Below, piece by piece: positions 1 to 7,270 of a stretch of 10,835 nucleotides of DNA (within the stretch, counting starts at the first letter, position 1; every line of letters begins with the position of its first letter). Origin of the DNA: an uncultured Oscillospiraceae bacterium (GTDB lineage Bacteria; Bacillota; Clostridia; Oscillospirales; Acutalibacteraceae); contig UQFL01000061.1 in NCBI GenBank assembly GCA_900540305.1, positions 1 to 10,835 of the forward strand, in the 5' to 3' direction. A program made the translations under genes and the position numbers. Under the pieces are notes generated by a model that searched no databases, was not told the origin of the DNA, and saw nothing but the letters and a program-made list of their open reading frames with translations.

Positions 1-48
1 TCTACACTTATGCGATCGTCGGCAGCGTCAGATGTGTATAAGAGACAG
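1..48 (+). other. Nextera i5 adapter left on contig end (artefact)
   Basis: This is synthetic sequence, not genome. It contains the end of the P5 arm (TCTACAC), an 8-base index TTATGCGA (which I recall as Nextera index S522), the Read 1 sequence TCGTCGGCAGCGTC, and the 19-bp Tn5 mosaic end AGATGTGTATAAGAGACAG at 30-48. The same sequence appears reverse-complemented at the other end. Genomic sequence begins at about 49. Confidence 0.98.
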
Positions 49-50
49 GC

Positions 51-67
51 TATGCAAAAATTGCATA
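51..67. other. short hairpin downstream of the mannosidase gene
   Basis: TATGCAA and TTGCATA form a perfect 7-bp inverted repeat around a 3-base AAA loop. On the minus strand the stem extends by a T-G wobble and a G-C pair, but the contig ends before any T-run could be seen. On the plus strand, ACGG separates the stem from TTTTTTG. It could be a terminator for the mannosidase gene or for an unseen converging gene. The evidence is too weak to decide. Confidence 0.3.
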
Positions 68-92
68 ACGGTTTTTTGTTTATATATTCAGT

Positions 93-3000
93 TTACCATT
101 CAGACTTTGTATATGAGCGAATAATATTTGTAATAATATTATCTCTCTTGAAGCCTTTGCCCTTGCCGCCGTTTTTCTGGTCCTGAATCTTTCCTGCTCT
201 TATTGTTACAAAATCTGCCTTGTCAATAATCTTATCAATAGGCGGAATTTTGTCGAATGAGTAGTCCACATCAGGTGTTTCATCAGTAAGTTTTGTAGCA
301 AGATATGTGTTTGAGAATTTCTTTACCGCTGTCATAGCGAGGATGATTATTCTGTTATCCTCGGGCAGGGTAAGCTGAGAAGCGTTTCTTACATTAATTT
401 CATAAAGGTAGAAATTAGCCTTGCCGTCTGGAATATCTCCCTCAGGGTGGTGGGTATGTGTAAATTCAAGCGCAGGCACAGCGTCTTTTACAAGTGCTGT
501 TTGCTTGAAAGCTGCCATATCCCATCTGCCCACAGGCTCGCTCATAGCGTGAATTGTGAGCTTTCTTTCCTTGCCGTCTGCATAAAATGTAACATCTCTG
601 TCGCCGAGTGTTGAAGCCGCTATAATGTACATCTTTGTTGTACTCTTAGGTACATCTATCGTCTGACCTCTTGCAACAAGAACATCCTTTTCAGCGCTCG
701 GGTCTGTTGTTTTAAATGTTATGCCGCCGACAGTGAGCGTCTTCGGATAAAGTTCGGAGGGAAGAGAGCATCCTCCGCCCTGAAGAATAACATTTCTCTT
801 GTCCTCGTTGAAAGTGAATCCCTTTACGTTACATTCAAGGTCAAGCTTTTTGAAATTCTCTCTGCCTTTTTTGGAAGCCTTTTCGAGAATTATTCTAAAT
901 GTCTTAACTTCATAAGGCGCAATGTCAAATGTGAGCGTATCATTCTTGAATTCTGCATCGCCTATATTGCTCTCATTTGCAAGAGAAGCAAAAGCTTTTT
1001 CAATTTTGCCGAAGAATTTAAGCTGAACGCCTTTCTGGTTTTCACCTGCGCCCTCGTTAACTCTGACAATTATGCCGTTTTTATCTTCTGCAAGCTTAAA
1101 GGCACGAACAACAACATTTTTGTTGTTGATTTCCATAAATGAAAAGCTGTCTCCGAGTTCGCCCTTTCTGTTTGCGCTTGTTGTGAAAGCGCAGAGCGGT
1201 TTAAGAAATTCTTCACACTGCGTCTGTGTTCCGTTTTCAAATGAACCGCTGTGGCTGTAAATTCCGAATGCAAAGTTGTTTCTGCCGAGGTCCTGTAAAT
1301 CCTGTCTTGCGTCCTTTGTGAATGCGCCAGCAGGCGTGTGTATGCAGGTCAGGCGAAGCGTATTTGACGACGGTTTATCCCAGCCGTACTTGCAGTCAGA
1401 GAATACTGAAACGCCGTATTTACCGCTTCCTGCTGTGATGTCAGCCCATTTTTGAGCAGAAACTTCATAGAGGTTTTCACGGTTGTTTTCTCTCTTGATA
1501 ACACCGAGTCCCAAATCATATGAGGCGTCTTTGTTATAACAGGTGAATGGGAAAACAGCCTTGAGAAGAGTTCTTCTTGAACGCCAGTCAACATTGTTCT
1601 CAACTTTGATAAATTCACCGCCGTTTTCAAGATATACCGTCTGCTCAATGAATGAGTGGTCAAGTTCTCTTGAAACTTTAACGGCAACCCTTGCAGGGCC
1701 GTTTTCAACTATTTCAAACTGAGGAGTGTTAGCATAGCAGTAAGGCTCGCTGTCAATATCTTTTTTTCTCATCTCCCAGCTTGGGTATGAAAGCGCGCCC
1801 GTGTCGGCAAGAGACGCCATTTTTATCGGCGCTTCAAGAAGTCTTAATTTATTCTTTTTATCTGTAATTGAAGCTATATCGCCGTTTTTATTGAATATCA
1901 GCTGATATTTGCCGTTTTCAAGAACATGCTCGCTGACTTTTAAATCAGTTTTGATTTCGCAGGCAGAGTTTGCTGTTCTAACATCGTAAACTCTGTAACC
2001 GAGACCCTTTACCTGAGCGGTAAATACAATGTCAAATTCTTTGCCTGCTTTCTTGATTATCTGGCTCGGTGTTTCGTTTCCGTCGCAGTCATAAACTCTT
2101 ATAAAAGTGCAGTTATGCTGAAGCTTTACATGAGCGCTCACTGCTCCTGTTCTTTCAAACGGGCTTGGGTTGTTGACGATTACGCCGCATTCCTTAACCC
2201 ATTCAGTGTCAAGTTCGTTTGCGATAGCGCCGACTGCAGCAGAGTATTCGTTTTTAAATTCGCCGAGAGAAAGGAAATAATCGCTCTGGCTGTCACAGCA
2301 AACTTCTGTTGTTGATGTTCCTGTAATATCATCGTGAAACTGATGCTGAATAACTCTTTTCCAAGCCTTGTTGAGCCTTTCCTGAGGATAGGATGCAACA
2401 TCAAGCATTTCTGCAGTAACACAGGCTTTTTCCGCAATGTCCGCAATGTTTTCATTCTGTGCGTTGAGCCTTTTGTTCATTGTTCTTGAGGTGTAGCCGC
2501 CTGCTCCGTGAGAAGTCATAGGAAGTTCATTGTTCCAAACAGGAAGCTTTGCCTTAACTTCTTCGGGCAGTTTCTCCATATCCTCAAACATTTCGTCTGT
2601 TCTTGCGCTGACGATTTCAAAATCGGAGCTTTCATTTTTAGAAACGCTTTCTTCAAGTGCGATAACGCTTTCTTCAGTAGGAGAGCCGCCCCAGTCGCCG
2701 GTGCCGTAAAGGTGCATAGTCTGGGGAAGTGAGTTTTCAAACGCATTTCTTGAAATTTTATTTATAACTGATAAATCAGCCCTTATGTCTCCGCTGAATT
2801 TGTATCTGTAAGACCTTGCGTCAAGACAGGCGAAAACCTCAGAGCCGTCAACGCCTTTCCAAATACCCGTGTCGAACGGAACACCGTATGCTGAGCCCCA
2901 GCTGAGTTTTTGAGTTGTAAAGCCGCAAAGTCCCGAATGTTTCATAATGCTCGGAAGCTGATAGCCGAAACCAAAACAGTCGGGAAGAAAAATATCCCTG

Positions 3001-3356
3001 CTTGTTTTTCCGAATTTTTCTTTGAAATATCCGTTACCAAGAAGAATATTTCTGAAAAGAGCCTCGGGGGAGGGGATGTTTACATCTCCGTTTTCATATG
3101 AAGAGCCGGAAACGCACCATCTGCCGTCTTTTACAAGCTGTTTGATTTTCTCAAACTCATCGGGATAGTATTCTTCAATAAGTTCATATCTAAACGCACC
3201 CTCAAAGTTAAAACGGTAGTGCGGATATTTTTCTATCAAATCAAAGTTTTTCTCAATCGTGTCGGGTATGAACTCGCTTATGGTTTTTGCAAGATTCCAA
3301 CGCCACACGGTATCAAGATGAGCCGTTGAGGCTATGTATGCTTTTTTCTTTTCCAT
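93..3356 (-). CDS. glycoside hydrolase family 38 alpha-mannosidase (cytosolic, 1087 aa)
   Basis: This is predicted to be a retaining alpha-mannosidase that trims alpha-linked mannose from oligosaccharides taken into the cell. The N-terminal catalytic domain (about 1-270) has the GH38 zinc motif AHLDTVW with H13 and D15. The nucleophile motif LPDCFGFG puts the nucleophile at D126. YGTGDWGGSPT (217-227) probably carries the acid/base at D221, and QHQFHDDITGTS (337-348) carries the conserved zinc-site His (H341). A helical middle domain (about 275-355) is followed by the GH38 beta-sandwich region from about 480. A further beta-rich module spans roughly 850-1040, then a short basic tail (KNGGKGKGFKRD). 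No signal peptide is visible. The start is supported by AAGGG (3363-3367), which overlaps the TAA of the 72-aa gene 9 bases upstream, so the two genes are co-transcribed and probably translationally coupled. Family assignment is firm; the exact linkage and substrate are not readable from sequence. Confidence 0.95.
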   Translation of the reverse strand: MEKKKAYIASTAHLDTVWRWNLAKTISEFIPDTIEKNFDLIEKYPHYRFNFEGAFRYELIEEYYPDEFEKIKQLVKDGRWCVSGSSYENGDVNIPSPEALFRNILLGNGYFKEKFGKTSRDIFLPDCFGFGYQLPSIMKHSGLCGFTTQKLSWGSAYGVPFDTGIWKGVDGSEVFACLDARSYRYKFSGDIRADLSVINKISRNAFENSLPQTMHLYGTGDWGGSPTEESVIALEESVSKNESSDFEIVSARTDEMFEDMEKLPEEVKAKLPVWNNELPMTSHGAGGYTSRTMNKRLNAQNENIADIAEKACVTAEMLDVASYPQERLNKAWKRVIQHQFHDDITGTSTTEVCCDSQSDYFLSLGEFKNEYSAAVGAIANELDTEWVKECGVIVNNPSPFERTGAVSAHVKLQHNCTFIRVYDCDGNETPSQIIKKAGKEFDIVFTAQVKGLGYRVYDVRTANSACEIKTDLKVSEHVLENGKYQLIFNKNGDIASITDKKNKLRLLEAPIKMASLADTGALSYPSWEMRKKDIDSEPYCYANTPQFEIVENGPARVAVKVSRELDHSFIEQTVYLENGGEFIKVENNVDWRSRRTLLKAVFPFTCYNKDASYDLGLGVIKRENNRENLYEVSAQKWADITAGSGKYGVSVFSDCKYGWDKPSSNTLRLTCIHTPAGAFTKDARQDLQDLGRNNFAFGIYSHSGSFENGTQTQCEEFLKPLCAFTTSANRKGELGDSFSFMEINNKNVVVRAFKLAEDKNGIIVRVNEGAGENQKGVQLKFFGKIEKAFASLANESNIGDAEFKNDTLTFDIAPYEVKTFRIILEKASKKGRENFKKLDLECNVKGFTFNEDKRNVILQGGGCSLPSELYPKTLTVGGITFKTTDPSAEKDVLVARGQTIDVPKSTTKMYIIAASTLGDRDVTFYADGKERKLTIHAMSEPVGRWDMAAFKQTALVKDAVPALEFTHTHHPEGDIPDGKANFYLYEINVRNASQLTLPEDNRIIILAMTAVKKFSNTYLATKLTDETPDVDYSFDKIPPIDKIIDKADFVTIRAGKIQDQKNGGKGKGFKRDNIITNIIRSYTKSEW

Positions 3357-3365
3357 AAATGACCC

Positions 3366-3584
3366 TTATTTCTCTATGATTTCGTAAGTGAATTCGTACT
3401 GTTTCTGAAGTTCTTTAACCTTGTCTTCATTGTCCTCAATGAATGTTTCGGTGTAGATTGATTTTCCGTCAACGGAATAATCTTTAACAATCTTGTTAAG
3501 AGCTTCCCACGCTTCGTCCGCCTTGTCGTAGCCGTCCTCGAATTTTATAAGAAATTCTCTGTGCTTAGGTAATCTTACTTTCAT
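3366..3584 (-). CDS. small acidic protein of unknown function (72 aa)
   Basis: I do not recognise this family. The protein starts MKVRLPKHREFL and is rich in Glu, Asp and Lys. It looks like a small cytosolic alpha/beta protein: no membrane segment, no signal peptide, no Cys or metal motif. A charged helical stretch (EDNEDKVKELQKQYEF) lies near the C terminus. I chose ATG 3584 over an in-frame TTG at 3599 because that TTG is part of the ribosome binding site TTGGAGGA, with GGAGG 8 bases before the ATG. The gene is first in a unit with the GH38 mannosidase, 9 bases apart, behind a consensus promoter. That suggests a role linked to mannoside use or simple co-expression. It is a real gene by its start signals and its tight coupling. 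Confidence 0.78.
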   Translation of the reverse strand: MKVRLPKHREFLIKFEDGYDKADEAWEALNKIVKDYSVDGKSIYTETFIEDNEDKVKELQKQYEFTYEIIEK

Positions 3585-3592
3585 AATTATAT

Positions 3593-3597
3593 CCTCC
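3593..3597 (-). promoter_or_regulatory. consensus ribosome binding site that decides the 72-aa start
   Basis: GGAGG on the minus strand sits 8 bases before ATG 3584. The competing upstream TTG at 3597-3599 overlaps this Shine-Dalgarno sequence and so is very unlikely to be an initiation codon. Confidence 0.85.
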
Positions 3598-3613
3598 AAA
3601 ATTTTATATCTTA

Positions 3614-3642
3614 ATTATATATATATAATTTAATTATATCAA
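3614..3642 (-). promoter_or_regulatory. promoter for the 72-aa gene / GH38 operon
   Basis: On the minus strand a -35 of TTGATA (3637-3642) and a -10 of TATAAT (3614-3619) are separated by exactly 17 bases. This matches 11 of 12 sigma-A consensus positions. The -35 overlaps the TGA stop of the UPF0178 gene. Transcription would start near 3607, leaving a leader of about 22 bases that holds only the ribosome binding site. The spacer contains an AT-rich palindrome (ATATAATT-A-AATTATAT) that could be an operator, but in such AT-rich DNA this is weak evidence. Confidence 0.75.
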
Positions 3643-4079
3643 GTCCCTTTTGCCGATAACAGCGCTGTAAGCGCATTTTCAAAGGCTTCGTCCTGCTCTT
3701 TGGTGCGCTTTGAAGGCCCTTTGAGCCTTTTTCCTGCCATTCTTGCCTTTTTAGCCATGTACCTTGAATTGAGCAGACCGTCTATATTGTCAGCTGTAAT
3801 TATAAGTCCGTTTTGTGTTAGGGGAATACCTTTTCTTGAAAGCGCCATTGCGGCAAGTCCGTAGTCCTGTGTTACGATAATATCACCGCCGTCTATTTTG
3901 TTTACAAGCGCAAAATCTGCGCTGTCTGCTCCCTTTGAAACGGTTACTGTTTTAGCGTAGTCTGAATTGAAAATGTGGCTTGTGTCACAGAAAAGTATTA
4001 TTTCGATATTAAATTTTTCTGCAATTTCAACTGCTGATTTTACGACAGGGCAGCCGTCAGCGTCAACGAGAATTTTCAT
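3639..4079 (-). CDS. yqxD: UPF0178 / YaiI-YqxD family protein (DUF188, 146 aa)
   Basis: This is a widely conserved bacterial protein of unestablished biochemical role, related to PIN-like nuclease folds. The N terminus MKILVDADGCP carries the family's paired acidic residues D6 and D8. The family blocks GADSADFALV (50-59), GGDIIVTQDYGLA (64-76, with D66 and D72) and GKRLKGPSKRT (116-126) follow in order. The full length of 146 residues is normal for the family. The open frame extends 19 codons upstream, but ATG 4079 is preferred. It has GAGG at 4085-4088, the extension does not look like protein of this family, and it would run across the promoter at 4105-4113. No terminator is visible after the stop, so transcripts may run on into the 72-aa and mannosidase genes in addition to those from the promoter at 3614-3642. 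Confidence 0.92.
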   Translation of the reverse strand: MKILVDADGCPVVKSAVEIAEKFNIEIILFCDTSHIFNSDYAKTVTVSKGADSADFALVNKIDGGDIIVTQDYGLAAMALSRKGIPLTQNGLIITADNIDGLLNSRYMAKKARMAGKRLKGPSKRTKEQDEAFENALTALLSAKGT

Positions 4080-4104
4080 AATTACCTCATTGCGTTTTTT
4101 TACC

Positions 4105-4113
4105 ATTATATCA
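4105..4113 (-). promoter_or_regulatory. extended -10 promoter for the UPF0178 gene
   Basis: The minus strand reads TGATATAAT, a perfect TGnTATAAT extended -10 element. No good -35 lies at the right distance, which is normal for this promoter class. Transcription would start near 4098, about 20 bases before ATG 4079, enough for the ribosome binding site but not for the longer upstream reading-frame extension. Confidence 0.7.
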
Positions 4114-4172
4114 TTGAATTCATAGATAAAACACAATTTTTAAAAGTTTTATAAGCTGTTTATTATTAGAAA

Positions 4173-4202
4173 ACGCCGTTCGCACATAGATGCGAACGGC
4201 GT
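4173..4202 (-). terminator. intrinsic terminator of the phosphoglycerol transferase gene
   Basis: A perfect 12-bp GC-rich stem (ACGCCGTTCGCA at 4173-4184 with TGCGAACGGCGT at 4191-4202) encloses a 6-base loop. On the minus strand it is followed by a short T-run (TTTTCTAAT). It begins 11 bases after the stop codon at 4214 and separates this gene from the UPF0178 unit. Confidence 0.85.
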
Positions 4203-4213
4203 AAATAAATTTG

Positions 4214-6061
4214 TTAATTGCTTTGTTCTTCTGAAGCGGAGTAATCCTCCAAAATCTTTTCGTTATAAAAATCGCTCTTTTTCTCAAGTTCCATATTAAC
4301 TTTATCTGTTCCGTATTCCTCAAATATTGTGTCTTTATCTGAGAAAAGGTTTGTTCCTATTCCAAGTCTGTCGCCTTTGATTTCAACGCCCATACTTGCA
4401 AGAATAGTCGGGAACATATCAAAGTTTGCATACTGTCTGTTTACGAATCTATCACTCTTTGTGTCAGCAACTTCAGGAGCGGCATTGAGTATAAGATTAA
4501 ACTGAGTTCTCTTATAATTACTGTCAAAATCTTCAAAGAAATCGGTATCCATACTTAAATGGTCGCCTATAAGAACTACCGTTGTGTTTTCGTAAAACGG
4601 CTGCTGCTGTATCCATTTTACAAATTCAACAGTTTGCTCTGAACTGTAAGCAATTGCGTTGGCGTAGTGGTCGTCATACGGGGTGGGTGCATTTTCACTC
4701 AGATAACCGCCGGGTCTGTGAGTGTCGGCAGTTTCCATTGTGAAATTAAACGGCTTTCCTGTTTCGTAAAGTCTTGTAATTTCTTCTTTGGCAAACTCGT
4801 AAAGTTTATCGTCCTCAAAGCCCCACCAAACCTTGTAATCTTCAGGAATAAGACCGTTTTTAATAGCGTATCTGTAGTCCATGATTTTATATTCGCCGTG
4901 GTTGGTGAAGAAATAGGTAAGGCCGCCGAAATTAGCGTCTGAGCCTATCATAACTGTTTGTTCGTAACCTGCGTCACGAAGAATTTCACCGAAAGTATAT
5001 GCGCCGGGCAGGAAGCTGTCTGCTGTTCCGTAAGCGTTCGGTTCAGCGGGCACTTTCATCGGAAGACCTGTTGTCATATTTACCATTGAAGCAACAGACC
5101 ACTGAGTTCCCGTGGCTGTAAGAGGTCCGCCGAATCTGTTAGAAGTGTCTGAAAATGTAACGCCCTCATATGAAAGCTCTGTGAGTTCGGGCATAAGGTT
5201 CATTTCCATATATCCGCCGAGGTCTTTGGAAAGATAGGAGTTTTCCATTGACTCAAGATAAATGTGGATGATATTTCTCTTTTGTTCAGGGAAAGTTATT
5301 TTAGTTTCTCTTGGGTCGGCATAATTTATCTCTATGAAATCAGAATCTGTAAAATATGCGTAATAAAGTTGTTTGAGATTAAATTCCTGATAGCCGTAAA
5401 CAGCTCCGCCTATGAATACTGCAAGAGCAAGAACAAGGCTGATAATTCTGTGAACAAGGTCGTTGAAAATAATTGCTGTTTTCTGCTTTAAAGAATACTT
5501 GATTTTGAAATTTGAAAAAACAAAAAGGCAGAAAACAGATGTTGCAAGCATAATGTTGAATACGGGACCTTCAATACCCTCGATATAAACATTGTCTTCC
5601 GCTCCGCCGGCAGGGGAGATAAGGTTTATAAGAAGCTGGTCGGCGCTTACATCACCGTAAGAGCCTTTACCCCAAACAGTACCGAAATAAAACAGTGCGC
5701 CGAGAGTAAACAGTATAACGGAAAATACTTTTATAAATCTTGCTCCGGCCTTCTTTTTAGGTGTTTCGCTTTCAAAAGTGAAATAGCGGTTAATAAATGC
5801 GCTTATAAACAGTAAAACCGCTCCTACAATGAGCGCTAAAAAGAAGAATTTTACAAATGAAGCTGTGCCATAGGCATCGGTTATTAAGAAATGCTGATAT
5901 TTGAATACATATTTCAGCAAACCGATAGAAATAAGATTTATAACAAATATATTTCTAATAATGGTGTGAATACATTTTCCCGCCGAGCGGTTTCGGCAGA
6001 ATGCGAATATTTCAATCGCACTTATTATTGCGGCTGCGATTGTGCCAGTTAAAATAAACAT
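4214..6061 (-). CDS. OpgB/LTA synthase-like membrane phosphoglycerol transferase (sulfatase fold, 615 aa)
   Basis: This is an alkaline-phosphatase-superfamily enzyme predicted to move glycerol phosphate from phosphatidylglycerol to an extracytoplasmic acceptor glycan or lipid. Hydrophobic segments lie at about 1-22, 33-55, 70-90, 108-128, 167-184 and 205-222. A soluble sulfatase domain (about 262-580) follows, outside the membrane. Metal and active-site motifs are present: IIHIYLESMENS (metal ligand E270), TADTHRPGG (H448) and VVLIGDHLSM (D500, H501). The GTQWSVASMV segment (318-327) resembles the nucleophile loop of E. coli OpgB (GTDYTIAGMV as I recall it) more than that of Staphylococcus LtaS. 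The position that is Thr in both is Ser here (S322). The start has AGGGG at 6069-6073, 7 bases before the ATG. The gene stands alone between its own putative promoter and a strong terminator. The exact acceptor (teichoic acid, glycolipid or glucan) is unknown. Confidence 0.88.
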   Translation of the reverse strand: MFILTGTIAAAIISAIEIFAFCRNRSAGKCIHTIIRNIFVINLISIGLLKYVFKYQHFLITDAYGTASFVKFFFLALIVGAVLLFISAFINRYFTFESETPKKKAGARFIKVFSVILFTLGALFYFGTVWGKGSYGDVSADQLLINLISPAGGAEDNVYIEGIEGPVFNIMLATSVFCLFVFSNFKIKYSLKQKTAIIFNDLVHRIISLVLALAVFIGGAVYGYQEFNLKQLYYAYFTDSDFIEINYADPRETKITFPEQKRNIIHIYLESMENSYLSKDLGGYMEMNLMPELTELSYEGVTFSDTSNRFGGPLTATGTQWSVASMVNMTTGLPMKVPAEPNAYGTADSFLPGAYTFGEILRDAGYEQTVMIGSDANFGGLTYFFTNHGEYKIMDYRYAIKNGLIPEDYKVWWGFEDDKLYEFAKEEITRLYETGKPFNFTMETADTHRPGGYLSENAPTPYDDHYANAIAYSSEQTVEFVKWIQQQPFYENTTVVLIGDHLSMDTDFFEDFDSNYKRTQFNLILNAAPEVADTKSDRFVNRQYANFDMFPTILASMGVEIKGDRLGIGTNLFSDKDTIFEEYGTDKVNMELEKKSDFYNEKILEDYSASEEQSN

Positions 6062-6089
6062 AAATTTACCCCTCTCTTATTTTAAAACC

Positions 6090-6118
6090 ATTCTACTTTA
6101 TATAGCCCAATAAAGCAA
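6090..6118 (-). promoter_or_regulatory. possible promoter for the phosphoglycerol transferase gene
   Basis: The minus strand has TTGCTT (6113-6118), a 17-base spacer and TAGAAT (6090-6095, 5 of 6 with the -10 consensus). It lies about 30 bases before ATG 6061, with AGGGG between. The -35 is poor, so this is only a candidate. No clear terminator separates it from the aldo/keto reductase gene upstream. Confidence 0.4.
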
Positions 6119-6174
6119 TAAAAGAAACATTAATGTTATTATTTGTAATAATTGATATTTTTTATCATTATTCC

Positions 6175-7266
6175 TTATTCAAACTCAGCTGCTACTTTTT
6201 CAAGCAGTTTTCTTATTTCAAGATGCTGCGGGCAAGCTTTTTCGCATTTTCCGCATTTAATGCATTCAGACGCTTTTGCGTTATCTTTTGTGTAAACTTC
6301 TTTGTAATCCCTGTCGCTGTTGTTATCTTTAAACTGCACTTTTGCGTTGTAGCAGGCGAAAAGGTCAGGGATAAGTATATTCTTAGGGCAGCCTGCAACA
6401 CAGTAGCGGCAGGCGGTGCAGTCTATACCCTCCATATCTGAAATGATTTTCTGCACTTTTTCAATAGCACTGTACTCATAGTCTTTGAGCGGAACAAAGT
6501 CTTTCATAAATGAAATATTGTCCCTCATTTGCTCGGTGTTGCTCATTCCAGAAAGAACCATTTCCACACCGTCAAAAGAAGCGGCATATCTTATGGCGTA
6601 GCTTGCGTAACTGCCGTTGCCGAGTTCGTCAAAAATCTCTTTTGCTCTGTTAGGCAGGTTTACAAGTTTTCCGCCTTTTACAGGCTCCATAATGAGTATT
6701 TTTTTATTAAACTTTCGAGCCACCTCGTAAACATTCTTACTGTCTACGCTGTCGCTGAGATAGTCTGCATAATTAAATTGAATTTGTACATATTCTATTT
6801 CAGGCTGTTCTGAAAGTATCTTTTCAAGTACTTCTGCCTTGTCGTGGAAAGAGAGACCTAAATGACGGATTTTGCCCTCGTTTTTAAGCGATTTTGCTGT
6901 TTCGTATGCGTTGCATTTTAAAAAGTGCTTATATACATCTCTGTTTTGAGCGTGCATTAAATATATGTCAAAATAATCTACGCCTGTGCATTTGAGCTGT
7001 TCCTCAAAAAGCGGGCGTATATCCTCTTCCTTGTTGAAAAAGCAGTCGGTCAGCTTGTCAACAAGCCAGTAGCTTTCTCTGTCATATCTCGGAACAAGGC
7101 ATTCTCTAATAGCAAGTTCGCTCTTGCCCTCAATATAGCTGTGCGCCGTGTCAAAATAGCAGAAGCCTTCGCTCATATATTCGTCAATCATTTGAGAAAA
7201 TTGTTTGAGGTCAACCTCGTTTCCTATCATAGGAAGCCTCATACATCCGAAACCGAGTTTTTTCAT
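6175..7266 (-). CDS. aldo/keto reductase with C-terminal 2x[4Fe-4S] ferredoxin domain (363 aa)
   Basis: This is a cytosolic oxidoreductase of the AKR superfamily. The TIM-barrel part (about 1-260) keeps the full catalytic tetrad: D39 and Y44 in DTAHSY, K71 in LVDKL and H105 in YLMHAQ. The C terminus has two 4Fe-4S motifs of the CxxCxxCxxxCP type: C283, C286, C289 and C293, then C335, C338, C341 and C345. This architecture is common in anaerobic Clostridia and suggests electron exchange with ferredoxin or flavodoxin as well as NAD(P)H; the substrate is unknown. The gene starts 4 bases after the stop of the transporter-kinase fusion, and its ribosome binding site GGGAGG lies inside that gene's last two codons, so the two proteins should be made together. 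That pairing hints at reduction of whatever the fusion imports or phosphorylates, but it is only context. Confidence 0.92.
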   Translation of the reverse strand: MKKLGFGCMRLPMIGNEVDLKQFSQMIDEYMSEGFCYFDTAHSYIEGKSELAIRECLVPRYDRESYWLVDKLTDCFFNKEEDIRPLFEEQLKCTGVDYFDIYLMHAQNRDVYKHFLKCNAYETAKSLKNEGKIRHLGLSFHDKAEVLEKILSEQPEIEYVQIQFNYADYLSDSVDSKNVYEVARKFNKKILIMEPVKGGKLVNLPNRAKEIFDELGNGSYASYAIRYAASFDGVEMVLSGMSNTEQMRDNISFMKDFVPLKDYEYSAIEKVQKIISDMEGIDCTACRYCVAGCPKNILIPDLFACYNAKVQFKDNNSDRDYKEVYTKDNAKASECIKCGKCEKACPQHLEIRKLLEKVAAEFE

Positions 7267-7270
7267 AATA

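Noticed and set aside
3614..3638. AT palindrome in the promoter spacer as a regulator operator
   Set aside because: The DNA is almost pure A/T, where palindromes arise easily. It is mentioned with the promoter but not called as a site.
4080..4136. A 19-residue N-terminal extension of the UPF0178 protein
   Set aside because: A good ribosome binding site precedes the internal ATG 4079, the family starts at that Met, and the extension overlaps the extended -10 promoter.
6130..6172. Terminator after the aldo/keto reductase gene
   Set aside because: Only a weak, bulged AT-only hairpin is present, with no following T-run.
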